A stretch of 64,000 nt of DNA from Allorhizobium ampelinum S4 (GCF_000016285.1 NC_011981.1:62001-126000), one strand, 5' to 3'. Positions 45,237 to 53,973 are shown, numbered from the stretch's first letter. The notes: generated by a model from the sequence alone, not told the origin. Numbers and translations: made by a program.

Positions 45237-46310
45237 ATGAGACATGAAACACAGCTGACAACAGTTCCGACGGATAGCGTTGCGAAGAATGTGATCCAGA
45301 AAACCGCCCCTTCATCCTCTGCCCACCATAATGATGTTGAGCTGGTGGCCGTGACCAAACGCTATGGCTCCAGCACTGCCGTTGACACCATTTCGCTGCG
45401 TATTCCGTCCGCCAGTTATTGCTGTTTGCTGGGACCAAGTGGCTGCGGAAAGACCACAACCTTGCGGATGATCGCCGGACATGAAATTGTCAGCGATGGT
45501 GATATTCTGGTGCAGGACCGCAACGTGACACTGGCACCCGCCGTTCAGCGCGGCACCTCGATGATGTTTCAGAATTACGCGCTGTTTCCCCATCTAAGCG
45601 TGGTAGATAACGTCGCATTTTCGCTCAAGCTCAAAGGTGTGGCCAGGTCTGAGCGACGCCGCCAGGCGATGGACTATCTGGCGCTGGTGCAGATGGAAGT
45701 ACTGGCAGAACGGCTCCCGGCGCAATTGTCCGGTGGCCAGCAGCAGCGCGTAGCACTTGCCCGTTCGCTGATCACCCGGCCAAAGGTTTTGCTGCTGGAT
45801 GAGCCGCTATCCGCGCTTGATCCATTTTTACGTATTACCATGCGCTCGGAATTGAAACGTATTCAACGCGAGCTGGGCATTACCTTCGTGCATGTCACCC
45901 ACAGTCAGGAGGAGGCCATGGCTCTGTCGGACATGATCGTGGTGATGAATGGCGGTGCAATCATGCAGGCAGGCCCTGCCCGCGAGGTCTTTGCCCGGCC
46001 CCTCAACGCTTTTGTCGCCCGCTTCATTGGCGGACATAATGTTTTAAACCTTGGCGGTCGGCAATTTTGTGTGCGGGCTGACAAATGCCGGATCGCAGGG
46101 GCCGAGGATGACAGACATACCATCGCGGAGGTGGTCGGAGGCGAATATCAGGGCGCAATAGGCCGCCTTTCTTTGATGACGGCCGACAGACAACCGATCT
46201 CCGTAATGGTCAGCGATAACGACTATTTTGCCTTTAGCCATTCCATCGGTGATCGGGTCAGCGTTTCATGGTCTGTGAAAGATGAATGGGGCCTGGAAGT
46301 GGTGGGCTAA
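45237..46310 (+). CDS. PotA-like ABC transporter ATP-binding protein
   Basis: Cytoplasmic ATPase of 357 residues with Walker A GPSGCGKTTT, signature LSGGQQQRVALARSL, Walker B LLLDEPLSALDP and H-loop HVTHSQEEA. The C-terminal part is the TOBE/OB-fold regulatory domain of PotA/MalK-type subunits (RADKCRIAG, PISVMVSDND). It drives the importer formed by the three preceding genes. An IS481-type element lies 18 bases downstream, so this is the end of the island. Confidence 0.95.
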   Translation: MRHETQLTTVPTDSVAKNVIQKTAPSSSAHHNDVELVAVTKRYGSSTAVDTISLRIPSASYCCLLGPSGCGKTTTLRMIAGHEIVSDGDILVQDRNVTLAPAVQRGTSMMFQNYALFPHLSVVDNVAFSLKLKGVARSERRRQAMDYLALVQMEVLAERLPAQLSGGQQQRVALARSLITRPKVLLLDEPLSALDPFLRITMRSELKRIQRELGITFVHVTHSQEEAMALSDMIVVMNGGAIMQAGPAREVFARPLNAFVARFIGGHNVLNLGGRQFCVRADKCRIAGAEDDRHTIAEVVGGEYQGAIGRLSLMTADRQPISVMVSDNDYFAFSHSIGDRVSVSWSVKDEWGLEVVG

Positions 46311-46328
46311 ACGCTGGGACGTGTTGCA

Positions 46329-47336
46329 TGTTCAGTCCCGGCATGTGATTGGATTGGATTTATGATGAATCTTCCGGCTCCAAAGTCCACCGTTTGCAGA
46401 TGAACTCATAGGGCGTGAGGCTCTTTAGGGTCTTGCGCCTTCGCCCGAAATTGTAGGCGTCGTTGTAGTGGACACGCTTGACGGTCGCTTCCTTGATCGT
46501 GCTTTCCAGTCGCTCGACCTGCCCATTGGTCCAAGGGGGGCTTCACCTTGGTCAGACGATGCTCAATGCCGTTCTCGTCACAGACCCGGTCGAAGATGTG
46601 ATGGAAGGCGTAGAGATCGCAGGCCCGATTGGTGAACTGAATGCCGTTGTCCGTCAGAACCGTATGGATGGCATAGGGTACAGCCTTGACCAGATTGCGC
46701 AGGAATTGGGCTGCATTCATCTTTCCGGCTTTGGCGTAAAGCTCGACGAAGGCAAACTTGGACGTTCTATCAATGGCCACAAACAGATAGAGCTTGCCCT
46801 CAGCGGTCTGGACTTCAGCGATATCGATGTGAAAGTAGCCAATGGGGTAACTCTTGAACTTCTTTTTTGGCTCCTTGTCGCCCTCGACTTCCGGCAGTCG
46901 TGAAATGTCATGGCGCTGTAGGCATCGATGTAAGGACGAGCGCGTCAGATGCGGGATTGTTGGCTGAAGGGCATAAAGGCAATCATCCAAAGGTAGAAGC
47001 GTGTGCCTGCGGAAGGCGACAATCACGGCCTCCTCCTCGAGGATCAAGACTGTCGAATGCGGTTCCTTCGGCCCGGTCGCCAAATCGGCAACCGATGTGC
47101 GCTTCTTCCACTTGGCAACGGTCTTCGGGTTGATCCCATACCGCTTTGAGAGCGCTCTCAGGCTCTCTTGACTATTTTGTATTGCTCGACGGACCGTCTG
47201 CGCGGGAAAACAGTCCACTGGACTGTTTTCTAATCCGCTTGACCTATCGTTGTGGCGCGACCGTATAGAGCCTGGCCCATAGTGCTTCCTTCCATTCGAG
47301 GGAAAATAATGCACCATTAAAGCCTGGGATCAAACA
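46329..47336 (-). mobile_element. IS481 family element
   Basis: Right end (plus-strand coordinates) is TGCACCATTAAAGCCTGGGA then TCAAACA, ending at 47336; the left end TGTTCAGTCCCGGC at 46329 matches it imperfectly. The interior is a single transposase gene with one frameshift. No matching target duplication was seen next to the ends. Confidence 0.8.
46406..47317 (-). pseudogene. IS481 family transposase, C-terminal frameshift
   Basis: The open frame encodes the HTH region (RRAIQNSQESLRALSKRYGI, NPKTVAKWKKRT) and the catalytic core with YFHIDIAEV (first Asp) and TDNGIQFT (second Asp). Near 46535-46541 a run of six G shifts the frame, so the normal ending PPWTNGQVERLESTIKEATV with the catalytic Glu reads PPLDQWAGRATGKH. 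Removing one G restores the expected sequence. As it stands, the catalytic Glu is lost. Confidence 0.88.
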
Positions 47337-47394
47337 ACTAGCCACTTTCGCCTGAACCTGCGGCACACCAAACCCCACAGCTCCATCCGTGGCG

Positions 47395-47688
47395 CTACAT
47401 TGAAATACTTACCCAATCTTCATGCCCGTGGCGAATTCGCACTACGAAAATTTTCTCATCGTCTTCAACCCGATAGACGATAAGATGTGCTTTGAAGGGA
47501 TGAATTCTGACGGCCGGTTCGATCTCATTCCGTTCGCGTGCGATGCGTGGATTAGCAGCGATCAGATCAAATAGTGCGAAAAGTTCATCATGGTAGCGTT
47601 TTGCCTGGTCTACTCCGAACATACGGGCACCCTGCTCGGCGATCGTAATGATGTCTTCTTCTGCCTCGACAGAAAGTTTAAAACTCAT
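47395..47688 (-). CDS. ParE/RelE family toxin
   Basis: Small protein of 97 residues with the ParE fold pattern: KLSVEAEEDIITIAEQGARM, FGVDQAKRYHDELFALFDLI, NPRIARERNEI and a C-terminal VYRVEDDEKIFVVRIRHGHE block. The gene overlaps the upstream antitoxin gene by four bases (ATGA), as expected for a type II toxin-antitoxin operon. Toxins of this group inhibit gyrase (ParE) or cleave mRNA (RelE); the family branch suggests ParE. Confidence 0.9.
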   Translation of the reverse strand: MSFKLSVEAEEDIITIAEQGARMFGVDQAKRYHDELFALFDLIAANPRIARERNEIEPAVRIHPFKAHLIVYRVEDDEKIFVVRIRHGHEDWVSISM

Positions 47689-47927
47689 GACTTGCTGGCA
47701 CGATCCATCGCCTCAGCAAAGAGTTCATCCTTTGATCGAATGCCAACGCCACTTTGGAGCCCGGCCTCGACGAAACCTTGCATGGCGGCAATCTTGTCGT
47801 TTCGTGTCTGGTCGCGTCGGATCAGGTCGCGCACGTAGTCGCTAGCGTTCGAATATCGCCCAGTCCTGGCCTGCGCCTCCACCCAATCCTTCATCGGGTC
47901 TGGAAGAGATACGTTCATTGTTGCCAT
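47685..47927 (-). CDS. ParD-type antitoxin
   Basis: About 80 residues, ribbon-helix-helix antitoxin. It begins TMNVSLPDPMKDWVEAQART and continues GRYSNASDYVRDLIRRDQTR, a ParD hallmark, with an acidic C-terminal toxin-binding tail. The start at 47927 follows GGAGG (upstream on the minus strand). It is transcribed ahead of the toxin gene and should autoregulate the operon. Confidence 0.9.
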   Translation of the reverse strand: MATMNVSLPDPMKDWVEAQARTGRYSNASDYVRDLIRRDQTRNDKIAAMQGFVEAGLQSGVGIRSKDELFAEAMDRASKS

Positions 47928-48165
47928 GGGAAACCTCCATTTGAAGGAATCATATTCGATTTTGGCAAAGTTTGTCAAATTTTCCTACATCTGCATGGGA
48001 TCAGAACCGTCCCCCATTCTCTCTGCCGGTGGGATAACGCCTGTTTATAGAACTATCAGGTGGACAGAGCATCGGTTTCTCGTTCTGCAGCGAGCGCTAA
48101 CCTGGCTAGAGCGGGCAATGATCTTCAGCCTGTCTTGGTCACGAAGGACGCCCTATGGTTTTCCA

Positions 48166-48398
48166 GGGCCTGTCGCAAACATTTTCGGAGCGCGCGATTA
48201 TCCCCTTAGCATCTTCATTTTCATGCTTTATTAACTTTTGGCAGTCCGAAGAGGCGCGCAAGCAAATCGTTCTGATCATTGATGGTTCAGCCTCCGGAAA
48301 AGCCAAAGCCTTTCCTCAACCACAGCATCGCCTCGAAACCCAAGATGGTTCTCCACGCCGTGTTGAAGGATTTGAAGCCACCGATCTTTGGCATGTTT
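48166..48398 (-). mobile_element. IS6 element remnant (3' end)
   Basis: Begins at the plus-strand terminal repeat GGGCCTGTCGCAAACATTTT (48166) and contains the C-terminal end of an IS6 transposase on the minus strand (NMPKIGGFKSFNTAWRTILG, FEAMLWLRKGFGFSGG), then a TGA in place of the conserved Trp codon, then TINDQNDLLARLFGLPKVNK to 48221. Homology ends at about 48398. Confidence 0.88.
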
Positions 48399-48500
48399 CT
48401 CACGAGTTGGGGGCTCCGGTAAGTCCGGGACGGTTCAACCGCGAGATTGGTCTTCAAAAAGCCAAAGCTGCGCGTCTTGGTTCCCATTTCCGATAGTCAC

Positions 48501-49062
48501 ATGAAATCGCACGGCACAACGGCAACCGATACCTTCGGATGTCCACTAAAACAGTTGTCGATCAATCAAACGCTGGCAGGTTCCGATATTGTGGTCTTTC
48601 GCAAGGGAACAAGTGTCGTGAGGCTCGATCAGGTCAAGACATCGTCAAGCAATCGAGGTCTTGTTGTTGGTGTCTCATCGATCGGTGGTCATACGCGACG
48701 CATCCATCATCAACATCGTGTAAATATTAACGACTTTGCGGGAAAATCAATTTACATTCGTGAGCTCGCCGAGGCCTACAAGGCAGATTTCGGCGGCTCC
48801 TTTGAGTTCCTCTTATTTGAAATCTCGCCTGCGGATCTCATCCGTATTGCCGAGGGTGCGGAACTTTCAGGCATCACCTCGCTCGCGGCCGAAACTGCGT
48901 CGAAAGACATCGTGCTTGCCAATCTTGCGCGCGCCCGATTCCGGCGCTTGAAAAACCGGAGGACGCAAGCGCGCTGTTCGTCGACCAGATGACAACCGCC
49001 ATCGGGACCTACTTGGTTCAACGTTATGGCGGCCGATCCGTTGCAACCTCCAACAGACCACG
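48501..49062 (+). pseudogene. AraC family regulator fragment, frameshifted and truncated
   Basis: The effector-domain part of an AraC-type regulator: GCPLKQLSINQTLAGSDIVV, RIHHQHRVNINDFAGKS and LSGITSLAAETASKDIVLAN. A frame change near 48940 is needed to continue into PIPALEKPEDASALFVDQMT and TAIGTYLVQRYGG. The DNA-binding domain is missing: the gene ends abruptly where an IS6-type terminal repeat begins at 49066. Confidence 0.75.
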
Positions 49063-49065
49063 AAG

Positions 49066-49258
49066 GGCTCTGTTGCAAAAACTCTTTGTCGTAGAATGAA
49101 ATTTCAAACGACGTCTGCGTATGGACGGAAAACCTCTCGCTCGAACGACAATCATCCAGTCATGCACCATCTTATTTGGCTTTTCAAAACCGCTTCAGAT
49201 TGAATTATGGAATATTTTTCTTCGATCCAGAGACACCACAAATTTTTGCAACAGAGCC
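49066..49258. mobile_element. Mini-IS6 element (deletion derivative)
   Basis: A 193-bp segment with GGCTCTGTTGCAAAAACT at 49066 and, in inverted orientation, GGCTCTGTTGCAAAAATTTG ending at 49258, the same terminal-repeat type as the IS6 remnant at 14101. It contains no transposase. The 8-bp flanks do not match. It looks like a non-autonomous derivative that could be mobilised by a related IS6 transposase. Confidence 0.75.
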
Positions 49259-49345
49259 GGTTCCAGACACCCGCAGTGCTATTTGGCTACGGGTTCGCGG
49301 AAACGATCGCAGACACCGCGATCATCGATATGTAAAGACCACATC

Positions 49346-49663
49346 ATGCAGGAACTTGCTGCGAATTTTATCAAGACTGCAAACGCTTTCGACATTGAGG
49401 GTGTGATGTCCCTGGTCGCCCCAGATGCCATTATCGATGACGTTTCGGTCGGCGACGCCTTCATTGGTCCGGAGGGCATCAAACAGTATCTCAATCAGTT
49501 TTTCGTCGGCTACCACACACAGAGCCGGCTTCTGTCGGTTGGAAAACAGGACGATCATACTGCTTTCGTCAGACTCGATTTTGCCGGCGATTTTGGCCAC
49601 GAGATCGGCGTCCTCAAGATCACGATCAATTCCGATGGCTGGATCCACGCCGATCTCGAATGA
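49346..49663 (+). CDS. SnoaL-like / NTF2-like domain protein
   Basis: About 105 residues with the cone-like NTF2 fold pattern: FIKTANAFDIEGVMSLVAPD, AIIDDVSVGDAFIGPEGIKQ and FVRLDFAGDFGHEIGVLKIT. Proteins of this type are small ligand-binding or isomerase-like enzymes with very varied functions; none can be assigned. The ATG at 49346 begins the domain, although the same frame runs back to 49121 through the mini-IS6, which is not expected to be coding. Confidence 0.75.
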   Translation: MQELAANFIKTANAFDIEGVMSLVAPDAIIDDVSVGDAFIGPEGIKQYLNQFFVGYHTQSRLLSVGKQDDHTAFVRLDFAGDFGHEIGVLKITINSDGWIHADLE

Positions 49664-50176
49664 GAAGTCTGAGTAACCGGACGACAGCCGCGCTCGCAGG
49701 GCGGATTTGTGAAGCAGAGCGGAAGGTTGACCCCGTTCGAGGACGCGGTAAGCGCCTGACTTTATCTGCAAAATTTCCGCGCGTGCGAGATCTTCATCGC
49801 CGCCGAGCTTGACCCCAGCCGATCTCCATTTTGTTAAAGCAGGGTATTACGAGACCGGTCATAGGGGTCAACCTCCGACGCGGCTTCATAGTTTGTCGTT
49901 CAGCAAGGACTCACAGCCCTTCGCCTCGTTCGCTATCAGAATGCTTGGCTTCTGGGTCATGATTGCTCACGTGGTAAGTAAGGTCCGGCGCTTCATAATT
50001 GAAATGATTTTCGCGAGTAAAGCGACCACTTAGGATCAGGATCTGGATCGAAGACAACGGTCGTCACGCTATGACAACCGACGATAAGAAACAAACGGGT
50101 ACAGAATCTCAACGAGATCATCGATCGAGAGTGAGAAGGCTCCCACGACCCCTTTAAAATCCTCAACATCATTCAT
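49664..50176. other. Intergenic region, no supported gene
   Basis: About 510 bases between the SnoaL-like gene and the end of the OmpA-family gene. A frame at 49809-50033 has no recognisable domain and no ribosome binding site, so I leave it uncalled. No terminal repeat of an IS was seen. Confidence 0.4.
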
Positions 50177-51175
50177 CTATCTCTCGACCATTTCAACCCG
50201 GCGGTTCTTGGCCCGACCCGCGTCGTTTGCATTGCTGGCCGCCGGCGCATAGGGACCGATGCCCTTGGGCTGAAGCCGATCAGAGTCGATACCGAATTTG
50301 GCTGTCAAAGCTTTCACGACAGCCGCCGCACGCGCCTGCGAAAGGTTCATATTGCGCTCCAAAGCCCCTGAACTGTCGGTATGGCCAACGATATAGACCT
50401 TTCGGCTCACGTCCTGCGTCAGAAACTCGGCCATCTGTGCCAGCGTTTTGTCCGATTCCGCCTTCAAGGCTGCGCTATCAGTTTCGAACTGGATGCCATA
50501 GAGCGCGATGTGGCCGGTTTTGGCCAGACTATCACTCATTGCCTGGGCGTCCGCAGTGACCTCACCCGTCTCCATAGCGCGGCCTTCCAGGATTTGTAGC
50601 AGCAAACCGGGCTGTCTACCGCTATCCTGGCTTACCAGCAAGGAAACGTCGACGGGCCCTTGGGGGCGCTCCAGATGAGCCGTCATCGCCCGCACGTTTC
50701 CATCGGTGGCGTTGATCAGATCAATCCTGAGATTGAAAAGGTTGTCACCCATGGCGTGATTGATCGGGTCGGCAAGTGCTGCGGCAAAGTCATAGCCACC
50801 GCAGGCGCTGCCTTCACACTGGTAGGCCGGCTGAAAACCAGCTGCCCTCAATGTCTGTTCGTAATTGCGATAGACTTCTAGCGCCGTTTTTCCTTCGGGG
50901 ATGGCGTATGCGATGCTGGTCAGGCGGCCTTCAACGGTCTTGCTCTTGGCAAAGTGGCTTTTCTGGCTGGCGTCATACGGTCCCAGTGGCAAGGTCAGCG
51001 CTGCGTAGTCCTGCTGTTGGTAACCAATAATCACCGCACCAGAAAAACGCGACACAATCGGATTGTCCTTGCCGCCTTCAATATCCTGCGACGGCGCTTC
51101 GGCCGCGGCGAATTTCGGTAAGCCCAGGACCGTGATGAGAGCGAGGGTCGCGAGGCCTGTTCGGAATCCAGACAT
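50177..51175 (-). CDS. OmpA family protein
   Basis: About 332 residues. It has a signal peptide (GFRTGLATLALITVLGLPKF, cleavage near AAAEA), a middle domain of unknown function (roughly residues 40-200, with a Cys pair in YQCEGSACGGYDF), and a C-terminal OmpA-like peptidoglycan-binding domain: YGIQFETDSAALKAESDKTL, VYIVGHTDSSGALERNMNLS and NRRVEMVER at the end. The protein is probably in the periplasm or outer membrane. The start follows AAAGGACC. Its minus-strand orientation and the hairpin at 51241 isolate it from the MucR-type gene. Confidence 0.9.
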   Translation of the reverse strand: MSGFRTGLATLALITVLGLPKFAAAEAPSQDIEGGKDNPIVSRFSGAVIIGYQQQDYAALTLPLGPYDASQKSHFAKSKTVEGRLTSIAYAIPEGKTALEVYRNYEQTLRAAGFQPAYQCEGSACGGYDFAAALADPINHAMGDNLFNLRIDLINATDGNVRAMTAHLERPQGPVDVSLLVSQDSGRQPGLLLQILEGRAMETGEVTADAQAMSDSLAKTGHIALYGIQFETDSAALKAESDKTLAQMAEFLTQDVSRKVYIVGHTDSSGALERNMNLSQARAAAVVKALTAKFGIDSDRLQPKGIGPYAPAASNANDAGRAKNRRVEMVER

Positions 51176-51697
51176 GTTAAGGTCCTTTCGTTGGTGCGAA
51201 ACTGACAATGCTCACAGGGGATAAACCGCAAGCAAGGAAAGGCAATTAGTACTCTTGTGCTAATTGCCCGGCCCCTATCGTCACCGCAACCAGGACGAGG
51301 CCCGACCTCAATCTGCCCGTTGCTGCGGTGGCAAGACCGCAGCCATTGTTCGCCAGATATCGAAAAAGGCCGGAGGAACGGTCGTCCGGCCTTCTCTTTC
51401 AGTTTCGGAGCGAGGCGACGCCACCAACGAACGTCCTCATGAGCTTCTTCACGGCATTTGATGTTGTAGGTGTCAGCAGCGAGCGGCACCTTAGAGTCAA
51501 TCGCATAGGAAAATCTGCCGTAATAAGCTTGCCTGCGTGACAATCTCGCCATCAAAAAGATTTCGCAACGGCCTCAAAGACGCCAACGCCCGGGGATACG
51601 GGAGGCTGTTGCCCGCCTGGGATTTATATGGGAAACAGCAGAAATATTTTTTGGCTTGCCTGACCGCTGAATGCGGCATTAGAAGAAGATTATATTC
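51176..51697. other. Intergenic region between divergent genes
   Basis: About 520 bases between the OmpA-family gene (minus) and the MucR/Ros-type gene (plus). It should hold both promoters. Apart from the inverted repeat at 51241-51268, no further structure or gene is evident. Confidence 0.5.
51241..51268. repeat. Inverted repeat upstream of the OmpA-family gene
   Basis: GGCAATTAGTAC (51241-51252) and GTGCTAATTGCC (51257-51268) form a 12-base hairpin with one mismatch around a TCTT loop, about 65 bases upstream of the OmpA-family start. It is a candidate operator or transcript hairpin. Confidence 0.6.
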
Positions 51698-52129
51698 ATG
51701 GACAAATTACCGAAGACCCACAGTGAAAGCCTGCTGGTTGAACTGACGTCCGATATCGTATCAGCCTACGTCAGCAACCATGTCATCCCCGTGAGTGAAC
51801 TACGTTTGCTGATAGCCGATGTCCACGCAACATTGACGTCGACGTCGATACCTGCCGCAGCTGAAGTCATTGTCGAGAAGCAGAAGCCGGCTGTTTCGGT
51901 CCGCAAGTCTCTCCAGGAAGATCAGATGACGTGTCTGGAATGCGGGAATGTCTTCAAGTCCTTGAAGCGTCATCTTATGACCCATCATTCGCTTTCCCCT
52001 GACCAGTATCGAGAAAAATGGGATCTGTCGAGCGACTACCCCATGGTCGCTCCTGCATACGCGGAAGCGCGTTCGCGTTTGGCAAAGGACAGTGGCCTAG
52101 GGCAGAACCGACGGCGGAAGGTGGCCTAA
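51698..52129 (+). CDS. Ros/MucR family transcriptional regulator
   Basis: About 143 residues with the prokaryotic C2H2 zinc finger of the Ros/MucR family: Cys79 and Cys82 in [20 protein letters not shown], His92 and His97. It is followed by the typical [20 protein letters not shown] and [16 protein letters not shown]. In Alphaproteobacteria these regulators silence AT-rich and exopolysaccharide or virulence genes. Its occurrence supports a Hyphomicrobiales origin. It may control horizontally acquired genes in this region, but no target is visible. Confidence 0.93.
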   Translation: MDKLPKTHSESLLVELTSDIVSAYVSNHVIPVSELRLLIADVHATLTSTSIPAAAEVIVEKQKPAVSVRKSLQEDQMTCLECGNVFKSLKRHLMTHHSLSPDQYREKWDLSSDYPMVAPAYAEARSRLAKDSGLGQNRRRKVA

Positions 52130-52360
52130 CAAGTTTCAGGGGTACCCCCACGCAGTAGCCCGCATTCGAGATGAAGCGGCCTACTCGCTCTCGTGCGAGC
52201 GACGTCAGGACAACCACTCCACGGATGTCCTGACCTGACAAATGGACGAAGATAAGGAAGGTCGGGTGCGATTTCGCTGCGGCCTTTTTTTGTTGTCGAC
52301 AGGTAGAGGATGATCTACCGAAGCCGAACGGACGAGGTCCGACCGCCGACGGAGAGACAG

Positions 52361-52690
52361 ATGGCACGCAAAATCAGAGACAATTTCGCTTCGGACGATA
52401 TGCAGGCGGAGCCGGTCATCTGCCCGCTGTGCGAGCGCGTGATACCGGACGACCAAATGGAGGACCACCATCTGGTTCCCAAGAGCAAAGGCGGCAAGCT
52501 CAAGTTGCCCCTGCATCGCATATGCCATAGCCACATCCACAGGGTTTTCACCGACGCGCAGCTGGCGAAGAAGTTTTCCACGATCGCCGCTATTCTCGAG
52601 GACCCCGCGATCCAGAAATTCGTGGCGTGGGTGAAAACCAAGCCACCCAGCTTCGAGGACGAGGCAGAGGAACGTACCCGACGTCGCTGA
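52361..52690 (+). CDS. HNH endonuclease-like protein
   Basis: About 110 residues. The core shows a zinc-ribbon-type pair of cysteines (VICPLCERVIPDD) followed by the HNH block MEDHHLVPKSKGGK and LHRICHSHIHRVF, with three His residues that fit a metal-binding nuclease centre. The C-terminus is a short charged tail. The start at 52361 follows GGAGA. Proteins of this type are often short stand-alone HNH nucleases of uncertain role. It follows the MucR-type gene by about 230 bases but has no obvious functional link. Confidence 0.8.
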   Translation: MARKIRDNFASDDMQAEPVICPLCERVIPDDQMEDHHLVPKSKGGKLKLPLHRICHSHIHRVFTDAQLAKKFSTIAAILEDPAIQKFVAWVKTKPPSFEDEAEERTRRR

Positions 52691-52715
52691 AAATCTGCGA
52701 CGGGACAGCGAGCAG

Positions 52716-53530
52716 GCAGCGTCGCCTTAACTTGAACAGGACGTCAGATGGCAGCGGCGGTCGACTTTATGTGGCGTGTGGCAGCGTGATTTCACGCCAG
52801 ACGGCCATAGCCTCGGTGCGAAGCGTTCGGTGATCGGCGGCAATTTGATGTTGCGGTGAACCAGAAAGAGATTGGAATCGGTCCGTGGGTTGAAACGAAA
52901 CGTTGGCATTGCGCGGCAGACTTGAACCGCATCATGATCCGTTCTCTCCGCCTTATGGGTAGATGGGAATTTTCGGCCCGATTGTTCAGCCCCTTATGCG
53001 AACGATGTTCAACGCCGGGCATGATATCGCGTTTAGCGGCATCGTAGGACCGGAGTTTGTCGGTCACCATCACACGGGGTGTGAGGCCCTGGCCTTTGAG
53101 CAATTTGCGCATCAATTTCAGAGCTGCCTTTTTGTTGCGACGGCTTTGCAAAAGGGCTTCAAGCATATAGCCTTCAGCATCGACGGCGCGCCAGAGCCAG
53201 TATTTCCGGCCTTTGAAGGTTACCACCATCTCATCGAGGTGCCATTTATCGGCAAAGCCGCCCTTTGAGCGCCGGCGAAGCAACGCAGCAAACTCGGAGC
53301 CAAATTTGGCGGCCCATTCCGATACTGTCTGGAACGAAACGTCAATACCGCGTTCGGCCAGCAAATCCTCGACATGCCGCAGGCTCAATGGAAACCGGAA
53401 GTACAGCCAAACCGCGTGAGCGATAATCTCGGCTGGAAAGCGGTGACGTTTGTAACGATAGGAGGCGAAGGTAGACGAAGAAATGTTCATGCCCACTGCT
53501 CTATCGTACAAAACTTAAGGCGACACTGTC
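52716..53530 (-). mobile_element. IS6 family element with frameshifted transposase
   Basis: Terminal repeats GCAGCGTCGCCTTAACTT (left, 52716) and ACAGTGTCGCCTTAAGTT (right end at 53530, other strand) match at most positions. The interior is one IS6 transposase gene. The 8-bp flanks do not match. The terminal-repeat type differs from that of the other IS6 copies in the window. Confidence 0.75.
52792..53511 (-). pseudogene. IS6 family transposase, C-terminal frameshift
   Basis: The frame runs from YRYKRHRFPAEIIAHAVWLY through WHLDEMVVTFKGRKY (first Asp), VMVTDKLRSYDAAKRDIMPG (second Asp) and NNRAENSHLPIRRRERIMM (Glu), so the catalytic core is complete. After VSTHGPI, near 52880, the frame shifts; the expected ending (NLFLVHRNIKLPP) continues in another frame to 52740. 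The last 30-40 residues are therefore changed. Confidence 0.85.
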
Positions 53531-53539
53531 ATCTCTGAT

Positions 53540-53585
53540 GATGGTCAACACCGCGTTAAGCCGAAAAATTTGCGAAAAGCCCATT
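53540..53585. repeat. IS6 terminal relic at the left edge of the RiPP cluster
   Basis: Read on the minus strand this gives GGGCTTTTCGCAAATTTTTC, GGCTTAACGCGGTGTTGACC, close to the 5' end of the IS6 copy at 59069-59884 (GGGCTTGTCGCAAATTTT, then TATGTTGACCATC). It is an isolated end of that IS type directly beside the peptide cluster. Confidence 0.75.
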
Positions 53586-53785
53586 CCCAGCGGCCCATTC
53601 AAAGGATAGTTGGAAATGGAATTTCAATTATTTATTATTATGTAAATTATATTTATCTTAAAAAAAATTGCAAAATATCAAGTTGTGAATCATATAAATG
53701 CAATTAAATTGACTTCTCCTATAATATAATATATTGCTATTTACCGGCGCTGTATTAGCGTCGACAAATAATAAAGGAGTAAGAT
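53586..53785. other. AT-rich upstream region of the precursor gene
   Basis: About 200 bases, very AT-rich, with no open frame worth calling. It should contain the promoter of the precursor gene. A candidate is TTGACT at 53709 with TATATT at 53730 (15-base spacing), but other TATAAT-like matches exist nearby. Confidence 0.4.
53709..53735 (+). promoter_or_regulatory. Candidate promoter of the precursor peptide gene
   Basis: TTGACT at 53709-53714 and TATATT at 53730-53735, with a 15-base spacer that is shorter than ideal; two overlapping TATAAT matches at 53720 and 53725 leave the exact -10 element open. It lies about 50 bases upstream of the precursor start codon. Confidence 0.35.
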
Positions 53786-53863
53786 ATGAAGAAATTTCTT
53801 GCCGTCTTTATTGGCGCATCTAAGCTTAATCGTCGTAAGCCCCGTTATATCTATACATACTGA
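53786..53863 (+). CDS. Candidate RiPP precursor peptide, C-terminal YIYTY
   Basis: A 25-codon gene with a strong ribosome binding site (AAAGGAGTAAG, 6-8 bases before ATG). The peptide begins MKKFLAVFIGAS, continues KLNRRKPR and ends YIYTY, then TGA. The first part would be a leader; the basic KLNRRKPR stretch could be the cleavage region; the last five residues, three of them Tyr, would be the core. Biaryl-bridging P450s are known to act on such tyrosine-rich cores: cittilin from Myxococcus has a short precursor with core YIYY, encoded next to a P450 and a methyltransferase, which is also the gene order here. A stem-loop separates it from the P450 gene. It is too short for usual gene callers. 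Confidence 0.8.
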   Translation: MKKFLAVFIGASKLNRRKPRYIYTY

Positions 53864-53873
53864 TTACCTATTG

Positions 53874-53907
53874 GTCCTCGGGAGTTTAATTTTAAATTCC
53901 CGAGGAC
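53874..53907 (+). terminator. Stem-loop between precursor and P450 genes
   Basis: Arms GTCCTCGGGAGTTTAA (53874-53889) and its complement (53892-53907) with one G-U pair and a two-base loop as written; in the cell a larger loop would form. No T-run follows. Such hairpins after RiPP precursor genes commonly reduce read-through or protect the short transcript, giving more precursor than enzyme mRNA. Confidence 0.75.
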
Positions 53908-53973
53908 GCCGATTCCTTGTTTAAATTGATGTTAGTGAAATAGGCTTTCCAGTTTTGGCGGTTGCTATTTTAG

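Noticed and set aside
49121..49345. N-terminal extension of the SnoaL-like gene
   Set aside because: It runs through the mini-IS6 and has no domain; the NTF2-like fold begins at the internal ATG at 49346.
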